This document shows positions 21,551 to 32,261 of a DNA stretch of 64,000 bases, in pieces. Every line of letters begins with the position of its first letter. Position 1 is the first letter of the stretch. The position numbers were made by a program, and so were the translations under genes. Source of the DNA: Molanna angustata (lineage: Eukaryota > Arthropoda > Insecta > Trichoptera > Molannidae); contig OY754980.1 of the NCBI GenBank assembly GCA_963576475.1, positions 1,917,567 through 1,981,566 of the forward strand, written 5' to 3'. The notes under the pieces were generated by a model, which saw only the letters and a list, made by a program, of their open reading frames with translations, ran no database searches and had not been told where the DNA came from.

Positions 21551-24062
21551 ATGGGAAATACCCATAATATCATATGCACCAAAGAACTAAGGCATAAACA
21601 TGGCGCTAAGTACCTAAAAATAGGTGTTTGGAATGCACGGTCAATAAACAACAAGACCGATTCAATTTGTGATTTTTTTGACAAAAATAACCTTGATGTG
21701 CTAGCTATTAGCGAAACTTGGCACGAAAATAGTCAATCACTTTCTATAACATCACTCAAAAATAGAAATTTTTCGGTTATCGAAACTGCGCGTGAAGAAA
21801 AGACAAAAACTATAAATTCAATTAATTTTGTGAATCACGGGGGGGTTGCAATTATTTTTAAAAATCATTTACGGTCACAAAATATTTCGATTAAACGAAA
21901 CTTTCAAACATTTGAAAATGTAGGATGTCAGATATCAGGAACAAGTGCATCTTGTATTATTATTACGATCTATTGACCGGGATCTTGTGCTGCAAGTAAT
22001 TCATTTTTTAAAGATGTTTCGTCCCTTTTGGAACTCATCAATATATTCTTGTCCTGTCTTTATTGTTGGGGATCTGAACATCCATTTAGAAAAACTTTTA
22101 GATAATAATACATGTAAATTCAATAAAATAATAAATGATTTTGGATTTGTGCAATGGGTTGAATCTCCAACTCACTCCAGCTGGGGGTATTCTTGACGTC
22201 TTTATCTCTCGCGATGAATCAAAACCGGAAGAATGTAAAGTGGTTGACGTTGGTTTATCTGATCATCGTCTTATTGTCAGCAAAGTGAATTTCTGTACTC
22301 CGCCTCCAGTCTACGAAACCAAAACCGGTAGAGACTGGACAAATTTTAACGCGGAAGATTTTCTTCATGCAGTCAAACACTCACTCTTGTATGACAATAT
22401 ATTTTTGTCAGAAAGTAACATAAATGAATTGATAAACACCTATAACGACACATTACTGACCATTTTTAGACACTTGCACCCCATAAAACTAAAGTTATCC
22501 GAAAGCGAAAGACAGACAGTAAATGGTTCGACTCTGAGTGCCGTGAGAAAAAGAAGGAAATGCGAAAGTGTGAGAGAATCTTTCGAAAAGTATGTACTCC
22601 TTCTAGCCGACAAGAATGGCTTACATCGCAGAACACATACAGAGTGACTATAAAGAACAAAAAATCTGTGTATTGGAAGGATAAAATTGAATCCGAAAAG
22701 GGTGATCCAAAAAAACTATGGAGTAATCTGAACACTGTGAGAGACAAAACAGTCTCCAGCTCTAATACATCACTAAGTGCTAAAGACTTTGCAGATTATT
22801 TCTGTAAGAAGGTAGAAGATATTCGAAAGTCTGTTAGTACTTCTGATGTACTTCCAATCCCGCAAAGAACACAAACTCGAAAACCAGTCCTCGATAAAAT
22901 GAACTTGATAAATGAGCTGGATGTGGCAAAAATGATCAAGGCATGCCCGAATAAACAATGCAAACTGGATCCGATTCCAACTTGGCTCATGAAGGTCTGT
23001 GTAAGTAAATGAGCTAACACCTGTAATAACAAGAATTATCAATCTTTCTAGAGTTGATAATTTAAATGTCCCGGAATACCTGAAATCTTCTATTATAACA
23101 CCTATTATTAAGAAGGAAAATCTAAATCCGGAAGATACTGTAAACTACAGGCCGATCTCAAATCTACCAGTACTCTCAAAATTATTAGAACGAGCAGTGG
23201 TAAATCAGATGACAAAATATTTAAATAAAAATTATTTGTTTCCTAAAAAACAATCAGCGTACAGACAAAATCACTCAACTGAAACTGTACTAATGCGAAT
23301 TCTTTCTGATATTATCACAAAAATTGAATCTGAAAACATTGCACTACTATCGGTTTTAGACACGAGTGCTGCTTTTGACACCGTAGATCATGATATTCTT
23401 CTTTTTATCCTGGAACATGAATATGGAATTTGTGGGAATATGTTAAAATGGATGAGCTCATATTTATCAGAAAGACAACAATCTGTCTTATTGCAAAATA
23501 AATCATCTTCTTCGGAAAAAATTAAATATGGGGTGCCACAGGGGTCAGTTTTGGGGCCCATTATTTTCATTTTGTATATTAAAAAGCTTGATGATATAAT
23601 AGAAAATGAAGGTTTTGATTCATATGCTTATGCTGACGATCGCCTCATTGTGAAATTCTGCACTGCCGAAAACAGGGATAGTCTTGTGAATGATACCGTT
23701 GGTTGCATTGGAAAAATTGCTCCCTGGATGTCGCTCTACAAGCTAAAATTAAACCCAACGAAAACCGAGTTTATGTGGGTAGTTTCACCGCGACGACAGC
23801 ATCTCATTGAAATACTCCGATTAACATCAATGGAGAAGAACTTACACCATCAAATACCGGCGTCCACCTGGACAACAAACTATCGCTGGACTTGCAAATA
23901 TCAAAAACTGTTAGATCTTGTTTATTTCATCTGAGGCAGTTGAAAAGTATCCGCCGGAGCTTACCCAAAAACGAAGCTATAACGCTTATTAATGCATTTG
24001 TGGTGTCACGGCTGGATTACTGTAATGCTATTTATGCGGGTTTGCCAAAGTATCAGCTTGAT
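21551..24062 (+). pseudogene. CR1/L2-like non-LTR retrotransposon ORF2, decayed
   Basis: An endonuclease domain comes first: YLKIGVWNARSINNKTD, LAISETWH, GGVAIIFK, FIVGDLNIHLEKLL, then LSDHRLIVSKV at about 22255. A linker follows with four or more frameshifts. The RT core is at 23120-23760: NYRPISNLPVLSKLLERAVV, SAYRQNHSTETVL, TSAAFDTVDHDIL, YGVPQGSVLGPIIFILY, AYADDRLIV, WMSLYKLKLNPTKTEF. The tail, RSCLFHLRQLKSIRRSLPK and DYCNAIYAGLPKYQ, is cut near 24062. The HSTETVL...AAFDTVDHDIL pattern is typical of the CR1/L2 group. Clear frameshifts sit at about 21975, 22190, 22600, 23010 and 23900. Confidence 0.9.
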
Positions 24063-24063
24063 A

Positions 24064-24640
24064 GATAACAAATAGTTTTCCAAGTAATGCCACGAACATA
24101 TAAAAGAACGTCTAACAGAGGCACGTCATATACAAAGGAGCAATTAAAAAATGGTGTTGAGGAAGTGTTATCAAAAAAAATGAGTGGATACCAAGCATCA
24201 AAATTATTTAATATTCCAAGAATGACACTCATGGACCATGTCAATGGAACACATGGAAATCAATGGGAAAGTCAACTGCTTTATCTCTAGAAATGGAACA
24301 GAATTGCGAAACAGTCTTTCCATTAAAAAAACCGCAAGCTGTTGAACTAGTAAGAAAAAAGGCATGCGATCCGTTTGTTATCATGGGCTATTTTCAACTG
24401 TTAAAATCAACAATGGACAAACTTGATTTGAATGACAAACCAGCACATATATGGAATTTGGACGAGTCAAGTTTTCTGAAGATCTGTCAAAAACACATCA
24501 TCCAACTGGGAAATAATCCAGATTTCATATTTAAAATATTAAGAAATTGGATTCTCCTGCTATATTTCATGTCATAGAAAAGATTAATTTTGTAGAAGAA
24601 GACTTAAATATTGTCGATACAATTTGGTTTGTATAAATTA
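24064..24640 (+). pseudogene. Pogo/Tigger-like transposase relic
   Basis: 24087-24290 encodes a psq-type helix-turn-helix (PRTYKRTSNRG, YTKEQLKNGVEEV, GYQASKLFNIPRMTL). A shifted frame then gives STALSLEMEQ, the V-E-L-V-R-K-K segment and GYFQLLKSTM. NDKPAHIWNLDESSF follows, which contains the first catalytic D of the DDE_1 domain. A frameshift lies near 24263. The rest of the DDE domain is absent, so only the N-terminal half survives. It abuts the CR1 relic directly. Confidence 0.82.
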
Positions 24641-25250
24641 ATAGTTGTTGGCACATTATTCTGTAATTCATGTATTATTAATTTAACAGACAAATAATCT
24701 CCCACCATGGAGGTTCACATAGTACTAGTGTATTAATGAATCTTGTCTCACTGACATGCCGTGACCTTCCCTATATATGTACATCATTATACAAAAAGGT
24801 AACATGACAATGTCTCAGAGTAAGTCTTGGTTGAATGTTGTGGTGGGAGGTGAAACTTATGGCAGGGGAACTTCTGTTCCCTATGGGGAATAATAAAGAG
24901 TGATTAATAAAATTGCATGTCATTTTATTCATTAGAAAACAGATGTTTGATTTTAAGTTAATAAATCATTAATTTATGGATTTATTAAAATTATATTAGC
25001 AAACTTTGTGGAATTCCATATATGTAGCAAAATTGTAGTATTTTTTACTAAAAAAGAAAAACTAAAGACTTTGTTTATTCCACTTCATAGTGTGAATATT
25101 TAAGTAAAAATTACTATTGATTTGTGGTTTGATAATGTAATTATTCTTGTTAATTAATTACTCTTGGATTTTAAATGTATATTAGGGTGGGCCATTTTTT
25201 TTAATTTTGGAAATTCAATTTTCTCTACTTCTAAAAAGTTGCATTTGGGT
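24641..25250. other. AT-rich non-coding gap
   Basis: No domain was seen. CCTCCCACCA-like words occur near 24700 and, inverted, near 24845, but no full terminal repeat was found. Confidence 0.5.
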
Positions 25251-25626
25251 TGTGGCAACATCAGATCGTCACAGAGATTGATCGCGCAGGTCTAATACGC
25301 AAGCGCAGATAGATTCAACCGACCGCTCGCCTGCGCCAGCAAATGATTTCATTCTCGTTGAGGGCTCCTTCTCACCAGGTCACTGTGTACGGACCAAGCT
25401 GCGGTTCTTCGTTTCAAAATCTATTTTTATTTTATTAAGTACTAAAATTAATTTTGTAACTTTAATTTGGATTAAAACTGTAAGTCAATTTATTTCTTTT
25501 ATTCATAATATTTAATCTCCCTATGCAATACCTCTTTAGAAATTAGTGCATTTAAGAATACAAAATGTGGAATGGGTTTATGAGTGGTTCGATACCTTTA
25601 AACGTGTGAACCCATTAAAACCCACA
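25251..25626 (+). mobile_element. LTR of a degenerate LTR retrotransposon
   Basis: Begins TGTGGCAACATCAGATCG and ends TTAAAACCCACA, about 376 bp, directly followed by a primer-binding-site-like sequence. A GC-richer U3-like block (25262-25410) precedes an A/T-rich part. No second copy was found in the window, so either the element lost its 3' half or its partner LTR is too diverged to see. Confidence 0.65.
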
Positions 25627-25628
25627 AA

Positions 25629-25641
25629 TGGTGACCCCGAA
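25629..25641 (+). promoter_or_regulatory. Primer-binding-site-like TGGTGACCCCGAA
   Basis: Two bases after the LTR end at 25626. TGGTGACCCCGA is a primer-binding sequence I associate with insect BEL/Pao and some Gypsy elements (from memory, not checked). Confidence 0.6.
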
Positions 25642-27559
25642 TAGCTTAAATGTACATAATTGTAGCTTCATTAAATTTAAATTCATTGCTTTAGTTGTCA
25701 TACTATTTTATTGTGGTAAATTATCAAATGGCGTCAACATTCTAACACAGTGGTAGAAAGTTGTTTTTGTCCGTCATTGTTCTTACTTAAAGTGGCTCTA
25801 ATTATTTATATAATTGCACGCACCTGGTGAACGGAGCATTCAACGCGGATCTTTGCGGCTACCCAAAAGTTAACATATAAAAACCTTTTTATAAAATCAC
25901 TTTTATAACTTAGATTATTTTTTTTCCCATGCGGGTCTGCAAATGCACTGCATTCGACGAACTAATAATATTCACAATAGCAAATTTAATATATAAATGT
26001 TATTTCCATTGAATATTGTATTGCCCAAAAAGTGCATAAATTGTATTGCTAAAAAGTCATTAAAAGTTTTTTTTTTACCTATTCAGACACCCAAATTATG
26101 TTAAAATTATTGTGTAACCAAAAAGTAAAAAGTACTACCCATTCAAAGCAAAAATAAATTGGCACATTATAAAAAACTGGTACCCAAAACATTTACCAAA
26201 AATTAACCAACATTTTACTAAAATTTCTAATCTAACAATTGCTAATATTTTGTGTTTATTTCTTTGCATGAGAAACAACAAGGAAAAATTGCCAGCTTAT
26301 TGCCGCAGCCAGCTGTTTTACAACAACTAGCTGCCTCACAGCAACCCACTGTTTACAACGACTAACTGTCTCACAACAATACGCAGTCTTGCAGAGAATA
26401 CAACGAACCCAATTGCAACACTATTATTTCAAGAAAGAGCAAAAGTTAAGTCAAAATCAAATTATTAGAATCAGTTATTAGAAATAAATAATATAATTCT
26501 GTTAGGAACTAAAAAGAACGTTTGTGAATATTTGAATGATGCGTGAGTAAATTGTGTAATGTATGATGATGTTTGACAGTAGTAGTGTGTGTGTCAGTTA
26601 GTGTGAAACTGTGTGTGAAACAGACTGTGCGTGAGTGCGTAGAGAAGGTTAGAAACTTGTTCAAAAGTGTATTAAATAAAAGATAAATAAAGAACTAAGA
26701 AGAATAAAGAGTTTTTCTTACAATTCTTATTTTTAAATTACAATATTATAAAAAGTAAATTAATGAAAAAAATTTTTTTAACTCTCATATATTGGTCAAA
26801 AATGAATTTTAATTGGGATCGCTACGTACTCAGGTATTTTAAGTGAATCTGAGGCACTCGGATACAGACAATTTTTTTTGCTTACACAAAAAAAACAAAG
26901 AACATGTGATGTTCAAATATTTTTTTTTGTTTCTATAAATCATAAACCAATATATGAATTTAAAGTAATTTGCCAATTTATATATAATAATTAATTTTTC
27001 AATAATCAGCGAAACTATATTCCATATATTGTATATACTGTATAGTATGCATTAAAATAATGTATTAATTCAATTTACCATCGTATTGAAATATTGTATC
27101 AAATCCATCCAACATTTAGCGGAGAACAGAACCAAATTTCATTTAACGCCGTTGACTGAAGAGAATAATGACAATCGGAATAAAAATATCTAAATATCTC
27201 ACACATAAAAATTATTAATTTATAAAGTTTAAACAACGTAAAATAGGAAGAATTAAATGAAAAATCAAATTAATTTTATATTATTCACAAAACATATGTA
27301 ACTATAAAAGATGGGTGTCCTGCTTTATGCACACAACTTATTCCAATAATATTAAAAAGCAATAATTATATCGAGATACAAAATTGGGTTTTAAAACAGT
27401 TATTTATCTAAGACATCAGATAAATCTTTAACGGGGATAATAAAAGTAATCATTGAAGAATATTTTCCCACTATGAAAATAAATGTTTGTCGGTTCTACA
27501 AAATTAAAAGCTTATAATGAGGCAGTACCAATTTATTTACATAATAGGCCACATAATTA
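25642..27559. other. AT-rich stretch, possibly gutted LTR-element interior
   Basis: No gag or pol motif is readable. A stretch at 26270-26400 with repeated CAACAACTA/CTGCCTCACA words would encode a Gln/Asn/Thr-rich peptide but is broken. A TGTGTGTG/GTGAAACTGTG-rich piece lies at 26585-26640. Confidence 0.5.
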
Positions 27560-27873
27560 CATAAAACATGTTCTTCCAAGGTATGAGGCAGCCATGGAAG
27601 AATTTAATGAGGTTGCATTAGAGAAATATGTGAAAATATATTAATAGTAAAGAGCCAAAATAATGATGAATATAATAGTCGACTTCAATGATGTTAAATG
27701 TACATGGCTCGAAAAAGTAGGGCCAAAAGATCGGAATATCGATCCAGAGTTATTTGATACTGTTACCACTATGTATATATCCATGATCCATGCGGTGCTC
27801 TAAACATGATGGCTCCGTGCACGGACAATGGAAAATGTACGAAACGTTTCCCAAAAGAATGTTTAAACGATAC

Positions 27874-27998
27874 TGTCATGTACAACATTGTGTAACAATA
27901 AGCATGACACATAATATGATCTGTCAAAAACTGAAAAAGACATTATGTACTAAAGATGTGTTCTGTGCTAAAGATAATCATGTAATAAAGATGTAATA
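27874..27998 (+). repeat. 5' LTR of the gypsy-type element (125 bp)
   Basis: Starts TGTCATGTACAACATTGTG and ends AAGATGTAATA. Identical by eye to 32137-32261. It contains AATAAAG near its end as a possible polyadenylation signal. It is very short for a gypsy LTR and ends in TA, not CA. Confidence 0.95.
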
Positions 27999-27999
27999 T

Positions 28000-28012
28000 T
28001 GGCGACGAGGAT
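28000..28012 (+). promoter_or_regulatory. Primer-binding site, tRNA-Ser(GCT)-like
   Basis: TGGCGACGAGGAT one base after the LTR. It is complementary to the 3' end (CCTCGTCG plus CCA) of serine tRNAs of the GCT type as I recall them. Confidence 0.75.
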
Positions 28013-28078
28013 TGTGATTAGTGAAGTGTGAAAATTTAATAAGAAAAAGGAGAAAATTTCAACATAAAATCAGCAAAC

Positions 28079-29008
28079 ATGAGTATCAAGTTCAAAGAAT
28101 TTGACATAACACATGGGTGTTGGAAAAACTATATTGAAAGATTTATATACTGCCTACAGGCAAATTCAATTGAGTTAGATGATTTAAAAAAAGCAAATCT
28201 GATGGCAGTTTGTGGTGCAGATCTTTATGATCTTATAGTATCACTTATATCACCATCAAAAATAAGTGAGGTTACGTTTAGTACTATAAAATCAAAATTG
28301 GACCAACATTTTGACCCAGTGCCGAATGAAATAGTGCAGTCTTATAAATTTCACATTAGAAACCAGAAGAAAAATGAAAAAATTAGAGATTACATTGCTG
28401 AGTTACGAAAATTGAGTATTTATTGCAATTTTACTGATATTGATCGTACTTTACGCGATCGACTAGTGGGTGGTATTCTGGATAAAGAAATACAAAAAAA
28501 GTTACTACAACAAACTAAGCTTAGTTTTGAAAACGCTTGTAATATTGCTCTATCTATGGAAGTGGCCCAATACGATACATTCAATACTATGGCAACACCT
28601 CATTTTTCAACAGAGTCAACCAGCGTAGATATAGAATCACCAATGGAAATTAATAAAATCAAAGTTAATACGAGTGTTAAAAACAAACAAGATTGTATGC
28701 GTTGTGGTAAACGGCATGGAGGAGAATGCAAATTTAAATGGAGTAAATGTAATTTTTGTAAGAAAACTGGGCATATTGAAGCAGTTTGTATGATAAAACG
28801 GAGACAAGACAATTGCTCAAACGTAAATGGATTGTATGTAGACAACATCAAGACAGATGAACATGCCAGAGTGGATGCATACATGATTAAGGTATATCTA
28901 AACAATACTATGTTACACATGGAAGTTGATTCAGGATCAGCATATTCAATTATAAGTGAAGAGACTGCGAGACAAATATGGGGTCACAGGCTGCCACCAT
29001 TTCATTGA
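28079..29008 (+). CDS. Gypsy-type gag with start of protease, 309 aa
   Basis: ATG at 28079, after an untranslated leader. Residues 1-180 form a helical gag domain (FKEFDITHGCWKNYIERF; KIRDYIAELRKLSIYC; RDRLVGGILDKEIQKKLL). Two Cys/His clusters follow at about residues 200-235: CMRCGKRHGGEC and CNFCKKTGHIEAVC, the second a canonical CCHC knuckle. Residues 275-300 begin the aspartic protease with VDSGSAYSIIS (catalytic DSG). The frame then ends at a TGA inside the protease domain. The next protease block lies in the other frame, so a one-base loss near 29003 is likely. It would encapsidate the element RNA. Confidence 0.92.
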   Translation: MSIKFKEFDITHGCWKNYIERFIYCLQANSIELDDLKKANLMAVCGADLYDLIVSLISPSKISEVTFSTIKSKLDQHFDPVPNEIVQSYKFHIRNQKKNEKIRDYIAELRKLSIYCNFTDIDRTLRDRLVGGILDKEIQKKLLQQTKLSFENACNIALSMEVAQYDTFNTMATPHFSTESTSVDIESPMEINKIKVNTSVKNKQDCMRCGKRHGGECKFKWSKCNFCKKTGHIEAVCMIKRRQDNCSNVNGLYVDNIKTDEHARVDAYMIKVYLNNTMLHMEVDSGSAYSIISEETARQIWGHRLPPFH

Positions 29009-29988
29009 GAACATGGACAAATAATAAGCTTAACATATTAGGCACAACAAATGTACACGTCAGGTACAGGAATATCGATGAAAATCTGAACATTTTTGTG
29101 GCTAAAGGAAGTGGACCTAACTTGATTGGTCGAAACTGGTTTTATTATTTAAAAATTCAGATACACGGGATATATCACACCATCTCTGATGAAATAGAAA
29201 TCAAACGACTAATGGAAAAATACAAAGAAGTTTTTCAAAAAGGCTTGGGTAAATATACAGGTCCCGTAGTTTGTATAACACCGAAACAAGGAGTTAAACC
29301 AGTTTTTCTCAAGAGTAGGAATATTCCATTTGCTATTCGAGAACGAGTGTATAAAGAAATTGATCAACTAGTAGCAGAAGAAGTTTTGGAACCCATATCC
29401 CATTCAGAGTGGGCAACACCAATTGTGCCAGTAATGAAGCGAAATGGCGGGGTGAGATTATGCGGAGATTACCGATCTACAGTAAATGCTGCTATCGATA
29501 ATGACACATACCCATTACCTACGTTGAATGAAGCTTTTACAGCTTTAGAGAGAGGAGCAATTTTTACCAAAATTGATTTAGAACAAGCATATACTCAGGT
29601 GTTAGTGGATGAATCAACATCTTATCTGCTTACTCTAAATACACCAAAAGGACTCTTTAGAATGAAACGCTTAGCTTTTGGTGTAAAAACGTGTCCTGGA
29701 ATCTTTCAAAGACTAATGTCAAATCTATTAGCAGGAATACCGGGCATTGCAGTACTATTGGATGACATAGTTATTTCTAGACAAAATACGCAACAACATA
29801 ATCAGAGATTAGAAAATGTGTTAGAGAGATTAAAAAAAGCTGGGTTACATGTTAATAAAGATAAATGCAAATTTGCTACTAATAGTGTTCAATTTTTGGG
29901 ATTCATTATCGATGAGAGCGGGATCCACCCTTGTGAAGAAAAAATAGAAACATTAAAAAATACACCAGCACCGAGAAATATTAAAGAA
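28978..29988 (+). pseudogene. Gypsy-type pol, first part: protease end and reverse transcriptase
   Basis: Overlaps the gag frame. It contains LRTWTNNKLNILGTTNV and GPNLIGRNWF (protease end), then the RT: HSEWATPIVPVMKRNGG, RLCGDYRSTVNAAI, FTKIDLEQAYTQV, AFGVKTCPGIFQRLM. The catalytic box is AVLLDDIVIS, with LLDD where YLDD or FLDD is usual. The thumb follows (LGFIIDESGIHP). It stops at TAA 29989-29991, inside the conserved segment NIKE*QAFLGLLNFYDRFI. The same frame continues after the stop, so this is one substitution in an otherwise good ORF. Confidence 0.92.
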
Positions 29989-29991
29989 TAA

Positions 29992-32043
29992 CAGGCATTT
30001 TTAGGTTTACTGAATTTCTACGATAGGTTTATTCCGCATAAAGCTAATATAGCAGAACCTTTATACAGATTGTTAGAAAAATCCACACCATGGGAATGGT
30101 CAGGGAGACATGAAAAAGCATTTTTAAAGTTAAAAAACATTCTTATGAAAGGAGATACATTAGTTCATTATGACGGAAATAGAAAACTGATAATGTCATG
30201 CGATGCATCTCAGTATGGGCTAGGAGCTGTGTTGGAGCATGAGATGGATGATGGTACCATAAGACCTATTATGTTCTCTTCTAGAACCATGAATACACAT
30301 GAACGTAACTATGCGCAGATTGATAAAGAAGCTGCTGCCATAATATTTGGATTGAAAAATTTTCACCAATACATTTATGGAAGAAAATTTATGATTAAGA
30401 CTGATCATAAACCTTTGTTGGGTATTTTCGACCCAAAGAAAGCAATACCAAATATTATATCACCGAGAATGTTACGATGGTCTTTGCTGCTAAATGCATA
30501 CAATTATGAACTCCAATATATTGAAGGGAAAAGGTTAGTAAATGCCGATGCTTTAAGTAGATGGTCAGAACCAAACTCACAAGACAACAGCGAAGAATCT
30601 ACAGGAATTTTTTTAATTCAAGAAACACCGATTGATTTGAATATGACTTCGAAAGATGTAGCTTTTTGGACAAAAAAGGATAAAAAACTATCAAAGGTTT
30701 TGTACTGGTTACGCAGTGGTTGGCCAAGCAAAGTTGACAAAGAACTGGGAGTATATTGGCAAAAAAGAAACGAATTATCTATTTATGGAGACTGTATTTT
30801 GTGGGGACACAGAGTAGTTTTGCCTCTAAAAATACAAGAGTATGCTTTGAAAGAATTGCACGGTAACCACGACGGAATAGTAATTACAAAGGCAATGGCC
30901 CGAAGCTATTTTTGGTGGCCAGGAATTGATAAACAAATAGAGGACATGATAAGTAAATGCCTCATTTGTGCCCAACATAGAAATTTACCTTCTCCGGTTA
31001 CACATCGTTGGATTACACCAAGTAGGGCTTGGTCTAGACTGCATATTGATTTTGCAGGACCCTTTCAAAGTAAATTATTTTTGATAGTAATTGACGCATA
31101 TTCAAAATGGCCAGAAATAAAAATTGTGTCAGATCTGAGTACGAAAACAGTCATCAAAAATTTAAGAGAAATATTCTCACAGCAAGGTCTACCAGATATT
31201 GTAGTTAGTGATAATGGTAAAGCATTTACCTCCGAAGAATGGAACAAATACATGAAGGAAAATGATATAAAACATGTGTTGGTACCACCCTACCACCCAG
31301 CATCAAATGGACAAGCGGAGAGAACTGTACAAACAGTGAAACAAAAGTTAAAAAAGCTCTCGAATACCCCTTGGGATATGCGTTTGCCTCAAATTCTTTA
31401 TGGTTTGCGTTCCACTCCCAACACATCAACTGAAAAAACACCGGCAGAATTACTAAATGGTCGACGATTTCGTACTAAATTCGATCAACTCAATCCACTA
31501 TCAAATGAATCTAAGGGGGAAGACGATGTGAAACATAATACAAATATCAAGGCAAGAACTTTTGAGACTGGACAATCAGTTTTATTCAAGAATTACCTTA
31601 CTGGACCTAAATGGCTAAAAGGAATCATTAAGAAAAGAGTTGGAATTTGCCGATATTTGGTTGAGTGGAATGATAAAGATCTAGTCAGACATGTAAACCA
31701 ATTACTTGGATATAGTTCATCAAGAACCAATCATAATGAAGGACTGCAGGTACTGCCAGAAGAGGGCACTTGTGAGAGAGGATCGTGTGACAGTGATGGG
31801 GAGAGTGAGGTTTGCAGGAGTATTGTATTGCCTCCCGCTGATAAATGGCCAGACATTATCGGTGTTGGTCAAAATGAAGATATAACATTCAATAACCAAC
31901 CAAGTACTAGTGCTGGAAAAAGGAATAGAGAGTCGCCACCATCTACCCCGCCCTACAAAAAAAGATTGATATCAGAGAAGGGTGGTGTCGCTTCTGATGG
32001 CGAGTGGAGTGATGATGAGGATGATTTGGTGGATGAAGATTAA
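29992..32043 (+). CDS. Gypsy-type pol, second part: RT end, RNase H, integrase
   Basis: The same frame continues past the stop at 29989 and stays open to 32043; the first in-frame ATG is at 30070. Connection block: QAFLGLLNFYDRFIPH. RNase H: MSCDASQYGLGAVLE, RNYAQIDKEAAAI, IKTDHKPLLGIF, NADALSRW. Integrase zinc finger: KELHGNH...CLICAQHR. Integrase core: HIDFAGPFQSKLF, VVSDNGKAFTS and YHPASNGQAERTVQTVKQ supply the D, D, E triad. A C-terminal domain (TGPKWLKGIIKKR...YLVEWNDKDLVRHVNQL) and an acidic tail (GEWSDDEDDLVDED) end the protein. All catalytic residues are visible. No env follows. Confidence 0.93.
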   Translation, partial: QAFLGLLNFYDRFIPHKANIAEPLYRLLEKSTPWEWSGRHEKAFLKLKNILMKGDTLVHYDGNRKLIMSCDASQYGLGAVLEHEMDDGTIRPIMFSSRTMNTHERNYAQIDKEAAAIIFGLKNFHQYIYGRKFMIKTDHKPLLGIFDPKKAIPNIISPRMLRWSLLLNAYNYELQYIEGKRLVNADALSRWSEPNSQDNSEESTGIFLIQETPIDLNMTSKDVAFWTKKDKKLSKVLYWLRSGWPSKVDKELGVYWQKRNELSIYGDCILWGHRVVLPLKIQEYALKELHGNHDGIVITKAMARSYFWWPGIDKQIEDMISKCLICAQHRNLPSPVTHRWITPSRAWSRLHIDFAGPFQSKLFLIVIDAYSKWPEIKIVSDLSTKTVIKNLREIFSQQGLPDIVVSDNGKAFTSEEWNKYMKENDIKHVLVPPYHPASNGQAERTVQTVKQKLKKLSNTPWDMRLPQILYGLRSTPNTSTEKTPAELLNGRRFRTKFDQLNPLSNESKGEDDVKHNTNIKARTFETGQSVLFKNYLTGPKWLKGIIKKRVGICRYLVEWNDKDLVRHVNQLLGYSSSRTNHNEGLQVLPEEGTCERGSCDSDGESEVCRSIVLPPADKWPDIIGVGQNEDITFNNQPSTSAGKRNRESPPSTPPYKKRLISEKGGVASDGEWSDDEDDLVDED

Positions 32044-32123
32044 TTGTTGAATGCCATATATATGTATATATGTGTGTCCAGTGATATTAAAAAATAAATA
32101 AATAAATAAATAATGGCCTGGCC

Positions 32124-32133
32124 TGAGGGGAAG
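32124..32133 (+). promoter_or_regulatory. Polypurine tract GAGGGGAAGG
   Basis: Located three bases upstream of the right LTR, where plus-strand DNA synthesis would be primed. It is preceded by an (AAAT)n microsatellite at about 32090-32112. Confidence 0.8.
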
Positions 32134-32136
32134 GCA

Positions 32137-32261
32137 TGTCATGTACAACATTGTGTAACAATAAGCATGACACATAATATGATCTGTCAAAAACTGAAAA
32201 AGACATTATGTACTAAAGATGTGTTCTGTGCTAAAGATAATCATGTAATAAAGATGTAATA
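32137..32261 (+). repeat. 3' LTR of the gypsy-type element
   Basis: Same 125-bp sequence as 27874-27998, followed by the GATAC target duplicate at 32262-32266. Confidence 0.95.

Larger units (their letters stand above)
27874..32261 (+). mobile_element. Full-length Ty3/gypsy-type LTR retrotransposon, 4388 bp
   Basis: Two 125-bp LTRs (27874-27998 and 32137-32261) appear identical, and the target duplication GATAC lies at 27869-27873 and 32262-32266. A primer-binding site (28000-28012) follows the left LTR, and a purine tract (about 32124-32133) precedes the right LTR. Gag/protease (28079-29008) and pol (28978-32043) lie between. There is no envelope gene. Two coding lesions, a frameshift near 29003 and a stop at 29989, suggest it is no longer autonomous despite its recent look. 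It sits inside a Helitron relic, whose codons are interrupted. Confidence 0.95.

Noticed and set aside
28978..29010. Programmed ribosomal frameshift between gag and pol
   Set aside because: The frame change falls inside the protease domain, after the DSG, and no slippery heptamer was seen. A one-base deletion explains it better.
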